From Aliidiomarina maris (GTDB lineage: Bacteria > Pseudomonadota > Gammaproteobacteria > Enterobacterales > Alteromonadaceae), in the NCBI RefSeq assembly GCF_003987335.1, contig NZ_PIPK01000009.1, positions 60,732 to 124,731 of the forward strand: a DNA stretch of 64,000 bases, given 5' to 3'. Positions 1 to 8,231 of the stretch are shown in pieces. Made by a program: the position numbers and the translations under genes. The first letter of the stretch is position 1. Each line of letters begins with the position of its first letter. The notes under the pieces were generated by a model. That model saw nothing but the letters and a program-made list of their open reading frames with translations, did no database searches and was not told where the DNA came from.

Positions 1-4
1 CGTT

Positions 5-2581
5 ATGGGGCCTTTCTTGAAATTTATAAAATACCTGCTGATCACCATTGCAACGATGACACTGCTTGCAGTGGGCAGTGTTGTCGCACTGTACTACTAT
101 GTGAAACCTGAATTGCCCAGCGTTGAAACCTTACGCGACGTGCGCTTGCAGGTTCCAATGCAGGTGTTTACCGCCGATGGCAAACTTATCTCTCAATTTG
201 GTGAGCAGCGCCGCACCCCAAAAACGCTGGATGAAATTCCGCAGCAGTTGATTGACGCCATTCTTGCCACCGAAGACAGCCGTTTTTATGACCACTTTGG
301 CATTGACCCCATTGGTGTCGCACGTGCAGCGTCGGTATTGGTGACCACAGGTGAAATTCGCGAAGGTGCGAGTACCATTACCATGCAGTTGGCGCGAAAC
401 TTCTTTTTAACCCGCGAACGGGCGTGGATGCGCAAGATCAAAGAAGCTTTTATCGCGCTGCATATTGAAGAACTACTCACCAAAGACGAAATTCTTGAGC
501 TGTATTTAAATAAACTTGCTTTGGGTCAACGTGCTTACGGCGTTGGCGCTGCGGCAGAGGTTTACTACGGACGTGAATTGCATGAACTGACGCTGGCTGA
601 AATAGCGACCATCGCGGGTTTGCCGAAAGGCCCGTCAATTTTAAACCCAATTTCAAACCCCCAGGCTTCGGTTGAAAGACGTCGCGTGGTACTGCGTCGT
701 ATGCTTGATGAAGGGTTTATTACCCAAGAAGAGTATCAAGTTGCGTTTGACGCCCCAGTGACCGCACGTTTGCATGGCGCGACGATTGAGGTATCAGCAC
801 CCTATTTAGCGGAGATGGTTCGTAATGAGATGGTCGAGCGGTTTGGGGCAGATGAGGCCTACACCGGCGGGTATCGTGTTTATACCACGGTCCATTCTGA
901 GCACCAGTTGGCTGCTGAACGTGCGCTGCGCGAGAATTTGCATGCGTATGATGAGCGCCACGGCTATCGCGGTCCGGTTAACCGCTTATGGGGCGATTTG
1001 CGCAACTTTGAAGGTGTGCGCGATACCAGTGATGTACGCTCTGGCTTATTGAACCCAGACACCATGGCGATTCCAGAAGCACGTGGAAATCAGCCATGGA
1101 CCAGCGCTGAAATCAGTGAATATTTGAGCCGTCAGCCTGTATATGGTCCGCTGCGCCCTGCGGTGGTGACCCGAGTTGGTGAACGCGAGGCAGACGTTAT
1201 TGTGCGCGGAGGCCAGCAAGTAACCCTAAACTGGTCGGCGATGGACTGGGCTCGGCCGTATATTGATGAGCGTAATCAGGGTGCTCCACCGCAGCGAGCA
1301 AGCGATATTCTTACCGCAGGTGACCATATCTGGGTGCGTCGCGAAAGTGATGAGAGCGACTTTAAGTTAGCCCAAATTCCGGGCCCGAGCTCTGCCATGG
1401 TGACCATGCACCCACACAATGGTGCGTTAGCGGCAGTGGTCGGTGGCTACAGTTTCCAAATGAGCCAGTATAATCGCGCTACACAAGCTAAACGCCAGGT
1501 TGGCTCAACGATTAAACCTTTCATTTATGCGGCGGCGATTGAAGATGGCTATACCTTGGCGACGATTATGAATGATGCGCCAATTACGCAGTGGAACCCA
1601 GGCTCGGGTTCGGCATGGCGCCCGCGTAACTCGCCTGAAGTCTATGACGGTCCCATCCGTTTACGTAAAGCGTTGGCACGTTCCAAAAACGTGGTATCGG
1701 TGCGTCTCATTCGCTCTGTCGGGGTGGATAAAACCGCTGAGTTTATGCAGCGCTTTGGCTTCGCGGAACAAGATATCCCGCGTAACGAGTCGCTGTCGCT
1801 CGGTTCGGCCTCATTTACGCCGCTCGAACTGACACGTGGATTTGCGGTATTCGCAAATGGCGGCTATTTAGTCGACCCTCACTTTATAGCCCGTATTGAG
1901 AGCTTGCATGGTGATGTGATTGAAATGGCATCGCCTGCCTACACCTGCGCAGATTGCCGTTTGCAGGAGCTATATGAAGACTGGTGGGAGCATGAATTGC
2001 CCCAGGCACCACGGGTATTGAGTGAGCAAACTGCATTTTTGATCAGTGACGGATTAACCTCGACGATTTGGGGTGGCGGCAGCTGGGCGAATCAAACTGG
2101 TTGGAACGGCACAGGTTGGCGCGCGCAGTCGTTACGCAACCGTAATATTGCTGGTAAAACCGGTACCACCAATGACGTGAAAGACGCTTGGTTCGTCGGT
2201 TACGGCACTGGCTTTGTCACCACCACTTGGGTCGGCTTCGATAACCTAGAGAACGCCCTTGGCAGTGTTACCTTGAACAGCAATTTAGGCCGCGATCGGC
2301 AGCCGATTGTGGGGTCTGAAGCAGGTGCCACGACGGCTTTGCCAGGCTGGCTTAGTTTTATGCAAGCGGTGATTGGTGACTTTTCTACAGAACCTTTTGA
2401 ACTTCCGCCAAATGTAGTATCAGTGCGGATAGATGATGAAACTGGCAAGTTGAGCAATACGTCTGGCTATACCAGCTTGTTTGAATACTTTGTCAGCGGG
2501 ACTGAGCCGACGGAGTTCGTGGATACCCAAGACAATTCTCCTCGTTTATTTGAAGACAACGACGACGAGCTGTTTCAATAG
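5..2581 (+). CDS. mrcA: Penicillin-binding protein 1A (bifunctional murein polymerase)
   Basis: Class A PBP that polymerises lipid II into glycan strands and cross-links the peptides in the periplasm. The 858-residue protein has one N-terminal membrane anchor (about residues 9-31). A GT51 glycosyltransferase domain follows, with the catalytic Glu90 in EDSRF. An OB-like insert comes next, then the transpeptidase domain with Ser501 in STIK, SKN at 560-562 and KTGT at 718-721. Length and sequence follow E. coli PBP1A (850 aa). The ATG lies 4 bases from the window edge, so its ribosome binding site is not visible and a slightly upstream start cannot be excluded. All three penicillin-binding motifs are present, so it should be active. 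It converges with metL on the opposite strand. Confidence 0.97.
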   Translation: MGPFLKFIKYLLITIATMTLLAVGSVVALYYYVKPELPSVETLRDVRLQVPMQVFTADGKLISQFGEQRRTPKTLDEIPQQLIDAILATEDSRFYDHFGIDPIGVARAASVLVTTGEIREGASTITMQLARNFFLTRERAWMRKIKEAFIALHIEELLTKDEILELYLNKLALGQRAYGVGAAAEVYYGRELHELTLAEIATIAGLPKGPSILNPISNPQASVERRRVVLRRMLDEGFITQEEYQVAFDAPVTARLHGATIEVSAPYLAEMVRNEMVERFGADEAYTGGYRVYTTVHSEHQLAAERALRENLHAYDERHGYRGPVNRLWGDLRNFEGVRDTSDVRSGLLNPDTMAIPEARGNQPWTSAEISEYLSRQPVYGPLRPAVVTRVGEREADVIVRGGQQVTLNWSAMDWARPYIDERNQGAPPQRASDILTAGDHIWVRRESDESDFKLAQIPGPSSAMVTMHPHNGALAAVVGGYSFQMSQYNRATQAKRQVGSTIKPFIYAAAIEDGYTLATIMNDAPITQWNPGSGSAWRPRNSPEVYDGPIRLRKALARSKNVVSVRLIRSVGVDKTAEFMQRFGFAEQDIPRNESLSLGSASFTPLELTRGFAVFANGGYLVDPHFIARIESLHGDVIEMASPAYTCADCRLQELYEDWWEHELPQAPRVLSEQTAFLISDGLTSTIWGGGSWANQTGWNGTGWRAQSLRNRNIAGKTGTTNDVKDAWFVGYGTGFVTTTWVGFDNLENALGSVTLNSNLGRDRQPIVGSEAGATTALPGWLSFMQAVIGDFSTEPFELPPNVVSVRIDDETGKLSNTSGYTSLFEYFVSGTEPTEFVDTQDNSPRLFEDNDDELFQ

Positions 2582-2638
2582 TACCGTAGAACCAACGCCA
2601 CGACCCCATTAACGAGGCCGTGGCGTGTAACGCTCGGG

Positions 2639-5089
2639 TTATGCGGTTGCCAATCGGGATAATAGCTGGTGCAAGTCGGATTGCACGCCGCCTGCGGTCA
2701 CTGCGCGACCTGCGCCTGGGCCAGAAATCACCAGCGGCATTTCCTGATACCAGTCACTATGAATCACGAAGATATTTTCACCTGGGATTAAATTCGCAAG
2801 CATGTCGCCCTCGGCAATAAATTCGATACCAACGCGTGCATAGCTGCGCGATTCATCTACCGAGAAATTCGCCATTAATCGCGGGACTTTGCCTTCTTGC
2901 TGCGCTTCTTCCCATAATGCCTGCATGGGTTCGTCAAGCTCTTCAATACGCTCCCAGAATTCATCTAAGCTGACTTGCTGTAATTGCCAAGGCACCAAGC
3001 CACTTACTTCAACGTCTTGCCAGTCAAGCTGCGCACCGATGTCGCGGGCAATAATCAACAGTTTGCGCACGATGTCGTGGCACGATAAATCTTCGCGTGG
3101 GTCCGGCTCAGTCAAGCCAATACTTTTGGCTTCACGCACCAAGTCGCTAAACTTCACCTTGCCGTCAAACTTTTCAAATAGCCAACTCATGGTGCCTGAG
3201 AAAATACCCGCGATACTGCGGATATTGTCGCCAGAGCGCATCAGGTCATTAATCGCGTAGTTGAGCGGCAAGCCTGCACCTACGGTGGTGTTGTATAACC
3301 ACTCACGCTTGTATTCATGTTGAATAGTGCGAATCTCACGGTAAAGCGATTCTTGCGCTGCGCCTGCACGTTTATTGGCACCAATAATGTGCATGCCATT
3401 GGCGAAGAAGCTTGGGTATAAGCGAGCGACTTCACGCGCATCGGTTAAGTCCATCACCACCAGCTCGTCACAAGGCGCATTGGGTAATTCGCGCAATAAC
3501 TCGGTCAGTACATAGGGGCGCGCTAAGCGCTCAAAATTGTCCTGCCAGTCTTGTAGGTCAACGCCGCTGTAATCAAGCCACAAGCGGGTCGAGTTGGCGA
3601 TCCCCATAATCCGCACATCCACATTTTCATTCAGGCGGTCGCGTTGCTGACGGAACATATCCAGCCACTGGCTACCGATGTTACCGCGGCCAACGACCAA
3701 AATGCCGATGCTCTTACGGAAGGTGAACAACAAGCTATGCAAGCGGTTGAGTAAGCGCTGATCAAGGCGTTGACCCAGAATCGCGATGGCTGAATTTTTA
3801 TTGTCAGCCACCATAAAGCGGCGCAACTGCTGCTCTTCAATTTCACGCTTGAGCACACCGTACTGCTCACTTTCAGCAATCCGCGCACCAACTAACGCCA
3901 CCATGCTGTAGCCGCTGACCGCATGTACTGCGTGGTCAGCGTCTTGCTCGGTGAGCCATTTCTGAATGTACTCCAAATGATTTTGGTGAAACGCATAGAA
4001 TTTCTCGGCGGGTTCGCCTTCCGTCCAGCTCACCAACGGGGTTAAGTTCATCGACTCGAAGTTAGCAATCACCTGCGGCTTATCCAGTGCAATACTGAAC
4101 AGCACCACCTCAGACAGTGAAGTCAGCACTTTGGCTTTTGACTCAGTGAAGTCGTACTGACCAATCCGGGTTTGCTGGTTCTCAACTTTTAAGCTCGAAC
4201 GCACATTGATAATCATGCGCTCGCGATTGACGGGTTGGAAAGTACGCGGGTGCAGTACAGGGCTACCCAAGCGCGCCAATTCTTCCGCTTCTGACCAATC
4301 TAAGCTCGGTAAGCTCACCACGCGCTCGACTTTACGCGGGTCGGCTGAATACACCCCAGCAACATCTTTCCAAATCGTCACTTGGCGCACGTCAATTAAG
4401 CTGCCGATCAAGGTGGCTGAATAGTCGCTACCATTGCGCCCCAACAGTAAGGTGCGGCCAGTACCCGATTCAGCACAAATAAAGCCGGTGACAATAAATC
4501 GGGTGCCAGCATGGGGAGCAATGCGTTTAATCAGGGCTTCACGGCTTGGTGCGATGTCTATGACCGGCTCGGCAGCATCTTTGGCGGATAGGAATGTGCG
4601 GCTGTCGATATAATCCGCTCGCGTCCCTTGTTTTTGCAGCAACGACGCAAGTAAGCGCGACGACCACAACTCACCGTATGCACATAGTTCAGCACTTGGA
4701 ATATCTTCTTGGCCAATTAGCCAGCGCTGCAGACGTTCGAAATCGGTGTCAGATTTACCTAACACGTCATCTAAATTGCGACCCGAAAGCAACTCCTCAA
4801 TTAAACCTTGCTGGTAACTTTTCAACGACTGTAACAAGGTGGCAGCGTATTCAGGCTGACTTAAACGAGCGTCGATAATGGCAAGAATACGGTTGGTGGT
4901 GTCACCTGCGGCAGACACCACGACCAAATCACTGGCACCAGCATATTCTGTGACAATGCGTGCAACACGACGGTAGCAATAGGCGTCGGCTAGGCTACTG
5001 CCGCCAAACTTATGCACCTGAACTTGATCGGCAATGGCGGAAATTCGTTCTTCTGTCACGGCTTGGCTAGCCGGTGATGTATCGGTCAT
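2639..5089 (-). CDS. metL: Bifunctional aspartokinase II / homoserine dehydrogenase II
   Basis: Catalyses the first and third steps from aspartate towards methionine and threonine: phosphorylation of aspartate, and NAD(P)H reduction of aspartate semialdehyde to homoserine. The 816-residue protein has an N-terminal kinase domain with KFGGSS at 27-32 and GRNGSDYSA further on. Central ACT-like regulatory segments follow, then a C-terminal homoserine dehydrogenase with the nucleotide-binding VGRGNIGS near residue 465 and a typical GLTEPDPREDLS segment. It is called MetL rather than ThrA because it is divergent from metJ and its sequence follows E. coli MetL (810 aa). Its start is 152 bp from metJ, with candidate Met boxes between them, so repression by MetJ with S-adenosylmethionine is likely. 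Confidence 0.95.
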   Translation of the reverse strand: MTDTSPASQAVTEERISAIADQVQVHKFGGSSLADAYCYRRVARIVTEYAGASDLVVVSAAGDTTNRILAIIDARLSQPEYAATLLQSLKSYQQGLIEELLSGRNLDDVLGKSDTDFERLQRWLIGQEDIPSAELCAYGELWSSRLLASLLQKQGTRADYIDSRTFLSAKDAAEPVIDIAPSREALIKRIAPHAGTRFIVTGFICAESGTGRTLLLGRNGSDYSATLIGSLIDVRQVTIWKDVAGVYSADPRKVERVVSLPSLDWSEAEELARLGSPVLHPRTFQPVNRERMIINVRSSLKVENQQTRIGQYDFTESKAKVLTSLSEVVLFSIALDKPQVIANFESMNLTPLVSWTEGEPAEKFYAFHQNHLEYIQKWLTEQDADHAVHAVSGYSMVALVGARIAESEQYGVLKREIEEQQLRRFMVADNKNSAIAILGQRLDQRLLNRLHSLLFTFRKSIGILVVGRGNIGSQWLDMFRQQRDRLNENVDVRIMGIANSTRLWLDYSGVDLQDWQDNFERLARPYVLTELLRELPNAPCDELVVMDLTDAREVARLYPSFFANGMHIIGANKRAGAAQESLYREIRTIQHEYKREWLYNTTVGAGLPLNYAINDLMRSGDNIRSIAGIFSGTMSWLFEKFDGKVKFSDLVREAKSIGLTEPDPREDLSCHDIVRKLLIIARDIGAQLDWQDVEVSGLVPWQLQQVSLDEFWERIEELDEPMQALWEEAQQEGKVPRLMANFSVDESRSYARVGIEFIAEGDMLANLIPGENIFVIHSDWYQEMPLVISGPGAGRAVTAGGVQSDLHQLLSRLATA

Positions 5090-5162
5090 GTACTGCGCTC
5101 ACTCAAACTATGGGTTCAACGTTTAATATTAGGCGAAAGCATACCCAAAGCTAAAGTTAAAT

Positions 5163-5178
5163 AGAAGTTTAGATGGCT
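5163..5178. promoter_or_regulatory. Candidate tandem Met boxes between metL and metJ
   Basis: Two directly adjacent 8-mers, AGAAGTTT and AGATGGCT, each match the MetJ Met box consensus AGACGTCT at 6 of 8 positions. MetJ binds two or more contiguous 8-bp boxes cooperatively. The location between divergent metL and metJ is where such an operator is expected. The match is imperfect and neighbouring 8-mers match poorly, so this is a candidate only. Confidence 0.4.
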
Positions 5179-5241
5179 ATATTGGTTAAAAAAAGCGATA
5201 ATTACCCAGTCATAAGCTTATAACTAGATGAGGTTAACCCC

Positions 5242-5574
5242 ATGCAATGGAACGGTGAGTACATTTACCCATACGCTGAACACGGTAAAAAAAGCGAACA
5301 GGTGAAGAAAGTAACCGTCTCGATTCCGACTCGGGTGCTTAAGGTTCTAACCGACGAGCGCACACGCCGCCAAGTCAATAATTTGCGTCATGCGACAAAT
5401 AGTGAACTCCTTTGCGAAGCGTTTTTGCATGCCTTTACTGGCCAGCCGTTGCCGACAGATGACGATTTACGCAAAGACAACCCGCATAAGATTCCACTGG
5501 AAGTGCGCAATATCTTGGCTGAGCGCGGCATCGAAATCGGGCCTGATGATCTGTATGGTGGTGACGACGAGTAA
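5242..5574 (+). CDS. metJ: Methionine repressor MetJ
   Basis: Ribbon-helix-helix repressor of methionine biosynthesis genes that uses S-adenosylmethionine as corepressor. The 110-residue product is close in length to E. coli MetJ (105 aa). It keeps the characteristic blocks [20 protein letters not shown] (the DNA-contacting beta strand) and [20 protein letters not shown] (the dimer core and SAM-binding helices). Only the C-terminal 25 residues diverge. The gene is divergent from metL and the shared intergenic region carries two candidate Met boxes, so autoregulation and metL control are likely. No metB lies nearby, unlike in E. coli. Confidence 0.97.
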   Translation: MQWNGEYIYPYAEHGKKSEQVKKVTVSIPTRVLKVLTDERTRRQVNNLRHATNSELLCEAFLHAFTGQPLPTDDDLRKDNPHKIPLEVRNILAERGIEIGPDDLYGGDDE

Positions 5575-5629
5575 TCAAAGCAACGTATACATCAATTTTC
5601 GCATTCTGGAGTGACATTGAGGAGTGACT

Positions 5630-6202
5630 ATGAGCCGCCATTTTGAAACTGCGCCTGGGCTATGTGAAGCCCGTGATACCGCGACCAATGCGTATGTGTT
5701 TAACCAAACCATGCTGCGCATTAAAGACCCTGAACGTACGTTAGACTTTTACACTCGCGTGCTGGGCATGACTTTAGTTAAGAAGCTGCCATTTCCGAAG
5801 ATGGAGTTCACCTTGTACTTTCTTGCGGCGATTCCAGATAGCCAACTTGAACAGTGGTCTAAAGACGATGGTGAGCGTTTAGCGCAAACTTTTGGTCGTC
5901 CTGCTATGTTGGAGCTGACGTATAACTGGGGTGATAAAGACAAAGCTGAGGTGAATTACCACAATGGTAACAGCGAGCCGAAAGGTTTTGGTCACATCGG
6001 TTTCGCGGTGCCTGATTTAGCTGCTGCGTGTGCGCGCTTCGACAGCCTTGGCGTGACCTATGTGAAACGTCCTGAAGATGGCAAAATGAATAATATTGCG
6101 TTCATTCAAGACCCCGATGGGTATTGGATTGAAATTTTCTCACCGGAGAATCTGGAGCAAGGTTTAAGCGAGCACTTAGGTTCGGATCAAGACCAGCGTT
6201 AA
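5630..6202 (+). CDS. gloA: Lactoylglutathione lyase (glyoxalase I)
   Basis: Converts the hemithioacetal of methylglyoxal and glutathione to S-lactoylglutathione, detoxifying methylglyoxal in the cytoplasm. The 190-residue VOC-fold protein is of the longer type found in Pseudomonas and eukaryotes, not the 135-aa E. coli type. The expected metal ligands are visible: Gln26 in NQTMLRIKD, Glu in LELTYNWG, His in GFGHIGFAV and Glu in GYWIEIFS. The ATG at 5630 is preferred over a GTG six bases upstream because AGGAG sits five bases before it. The longer form usually uses zinc, but the metal here is an inference. A bidirectional terminator separates it from the convergent malic enzyme gene. Confidence 0.93.
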   Translation: MSRHFETAPGLCEARDTATNAYVFNQTMLRIKDPERTLDFYTRVLGMTLVKKLPFPKMEFTLYFLAAIPDSQLEQWSKDDGERLAQTFGRPAMLELTYNWGDKDKAEVNYHNGNSEPKGFGHIGFAVPDLAAACARFDSLGVTYVKRPEDGKMNNIAFIQDPDGYWIEIFSPENLEQGLSEHLGSDQDQR

Positions 6203-6237
6203 GGGTTGCGACGCGTTTAAAACTGAGCGTTAAAATA

Positions 6238-6269
6238 AAGCCCCGCCGTTGCGTACATCGGCGGGGCTT
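6238..6269. terminator. Bidirectional rho-independent terminator between gloA and the malic enzyme gene
   Basis: Perfect 11-bp stem (AAGCCCCGCCG / CGGCGGGGCTT) with a 10-base loop, followed by T-rich sequence on the plus strand and preceded by A-rich sequence serving the minus strand. It lies between the convergent 3' ends of gloA and the malic enzyme gene. Confidence 0.9.
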
Positions 6270-6274
6270 ATATT

Positions 6275-7522
6275 TTATGCGTCTTGCATATAGTTGGCAG
6301 GCAATTCGATGCGAGCCACGCCACTTTCGACCGCCGCCATGGCTACCGCGCGCGCGACTCGGCTACACAAACGCGGGTCAATCGGCTTTGGAATAATATA
6401 GTCAGGGCCAAATTCCAAAGAATCGGCCCCCGCGGCTTGAATCACTTCCGCGCTCACCGGCTCTTTCGCCAATTGACGAATGGCGTCGACGGCGGCGAGT
6501 TTCATTTCATCATTAATCGCACTGGCACGCACGTCCAAGGCACCCCGGAAGATAAATGGGAAGCATAATACGTTGTTAACTTGGTTCGGGTAGTCCGAAC
6601 GACCTGTGGCAATAATTACATCACTGCGGGTGGCTTTAGCCAGTTCAGGACGGATTTCCGGGTCTGGGTTGGAACAGGCGAACACGACAGGGTTGTCTGC
6701 CATCAAGGCTAAGTCGTCGGCTCCAAGTAAATCTGGGCCTGACACCCCAATAAACACGTCAGCGCCGGTAATAACCTGCTGAAGTGTGCGCTTATCGGTG
6801 TTATTGGCGAATAATTGCTTGTATTGGTTCAGGTCGTCACGCCGTGTGTGGATAACGCCTTTGGAATCCAGCATATAAATATTTTCTCGCTGCGCCCCGC
6901 ATTTAATCAGCAGCTCCATGCACGCGATAGCAGCGGCACCCGCTCCCATACATACAATGCGCGCAGTGCTCAGGTCTTTTTCGCGAATTTCCAGGGCATT
7001 GAGTAAGCCTGCAGCGGTGACAATCGCAGTGCCATGCTGGTCGTCGTGAAACACAGGCACGTTACAGCGCTCAATCAAAGCCTGCTCAATTTCGAAGCAT
7101 TCAGGCGCTTTGATATCCTCTAAATTAATGCCACCAAAGGTATCGGCAATGTTGGCAACGGTGTTGATGAAATCTTGGGTGGTACGGTGCTTGACTTCGA
7201 TATCGATAGAATCCAGACCAGCGAAGCGTTTGAACAGCAAGGCTTTACCTTCCATTACTGGTTTTGAGGCCAGCGGCCCTAAGTTGCCCAAACCTAAAAT
7301 AGCGGTGCCGTTACTGATCACCGCGACCATGTTGCCCTTCGCGGTGTACCGATACACATCGTCGGGGTTCTCTGCAATCGCTCGCACAGGTTCAGCGACT
7401 CCAGGGCTATAGGCTAATGCGAGGTCTTTGCTGGTGGCAGCAGGTTTAGTCAGCTCAATGCTAATTTTGCCAGGGGTAGGGAATTCGTGGTAATCCAAAG
7501 CTTGTTGCCGAAAATCGGTCAT
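6275..7522 (-). CDS. Malic enzyme, short form (malate to pyruvate plus CO2)
   Basis: Oxidative decarboxylation of malate to pyruvate, yielding NAD(P)H. The 415-residue protein resembles the catalytic half of E. coli MaeB (759 aa) but lacks the phosphotransacetylase-like C-terminal domain. Visible blocks are AYSPGVAEP near the N-terminus, the active-site segments SKPVMEGKA and VFHDDQHGTA, and a Rossmann nucleotide-binding motif VCMGAGAAAIA. The family ending FIFRGALDVRA is also intact. Cofactor preference cannot be read from the sequence with confidence. The gene stands alone between rpmE and gloA, with its promoter in the 218-bp gap upstream. Confidence 0.92.
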   Translation of the reverse strand: MTDFRQQALDYHEFPTPGKISIELTKPAATSKDLALAYSPGVAEPVRAIAENPDDVYRYTAKGNMVAVISNGTAILGLGNLGPLASKPVMEGKALLFKRFAGLDSIDIEVKHRTTQDFINTVANIADTFGGINLEDIKAPECFEIEQALIERCNVPVFHDDQHGTAIVTAAGLLNALEIREKDLSTARIVCMGAGAAAIACMELLIKCGAQRENIYMLDSKGVIHTRRDDLNQYKQLFANNTDKRTLQQVITGADVFIGVSGPDLLGADDLALMADNPVVFACSNPDPEIRPELAKATRSDVIIATGRSDYPNQVNNVLCFPFIFRGALDVRASAINDEMKLAAVDAIRQLAKEPVSAEVIQAAGADSLEFGPDYIIPKPIDPRLCSRVARAVAMAAVESGVARIELPANYMQDA

Positions 7523-7681
7523 GAATAGCGCCTCTATTGTTTAATGCCCAGTGCTTTATATGGAATGGAAAGTCATCATCGGTGAGCGGAGAAAACACCT
7601 TGCTAGGGTTTAGTGTAGTCGCTCTGGCGCAACAAACACATCTTACCTGAATGCTGGCAGTCAGCGCGGTACTTGAGGCAC

Positions 7682-7711
7682 AAAAAAAGGCTGCCGAAGC
7701 AACCTTTTTTT
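7682..7711 (-). terminator. Terminator downstream of rpmE
   Basis: An A7GG...CCT7 inverted repeat with a TGC/GCA stem around a CGAA tetraloop lies 30 bases beyond the rpmE stop. Read on the minus strand it is a hairpin followed by a T run. One internal C/A mismatch interrupts the stem. Confidence 0.75.
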
Positions 7712-7740
7712 GTTGAAGCGAGTGCTTAGAAGCTAAGTAA

Positions 7741-7953
7741 TTACTTAGACTTAAGGGCACCAAAACGCTTCTTGAAGCGGTCAACACGTCCGCCAGTATC
7801 CAGAACTTTCTGCTTACCGGTGTAGAACGGGTGGCACTCTGAACATACGTCTAAGTGCAAATCTTCAGTGCGCGTAGAGCGAGTTTCAAAGCTATGGCCA
7901 CAAGAGCAAGTTACCTTGATGGCTTCGTACTTAGGATGAATACCTTCTTTCAT
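7741..7953 (-). CDS. rpmE: Ribosomal protein bL31, zinc-binding form
   Basis: Large-subunit ribosomal protein L31 (70 residues, as in E. coli). The zinc ligands Cys16, Cys18, Cys37 and Cys40 are all present, so this is the Zn-containing C+ form rather than the zinc-independent paralogue made under zinc limitation. No Zur-type paralogue is seen in the window. It is transcribed divergently from priA across 278 bp, has a GGTAACC-type ribosome binding region, and ends in its own terminator. The rpmE-priA adjacency is conserved with E. coli. Confidence 0.97.
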   Translation of the reverse strand: MKEGIHPKYEAIKVTCSCGHSFETRSTRTEDLHLDVCSECHPFYTGKQKVLDTGGRVDRFKKRFGALKSK

Positions 7954-8231
7954 GGGGGTTACCTCATAATTTGGGCCGCATCGCCATCCGTGCTTTCCAC
8001 GAACACCATGCGCAACTAGCTTGGTTAAAAGAGCGGCGGATTTTACCTTGTTGCGGTTAAATGATCAATAGCTGACGGCGGTTAAAATACGGGTGCGGAC
8101 GGTATTGCGTGGGGTTATCAACGCCAACCGCGAAATGTGCGCTTATTTCGCATCTGCTTGTGGCATCATAACCTATCAACGCATGGTATAACTAAGTCAC
8201 TTGCACCAGATCTATTGCGAAAGGAATTGAA

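Noticed and set aside
7461..7787. Open frame between the malic enzyme gene and rpmE on the minus strand
   Set aside because: Overlaps both real genes and the rpmE terminator, with no family resemblance.
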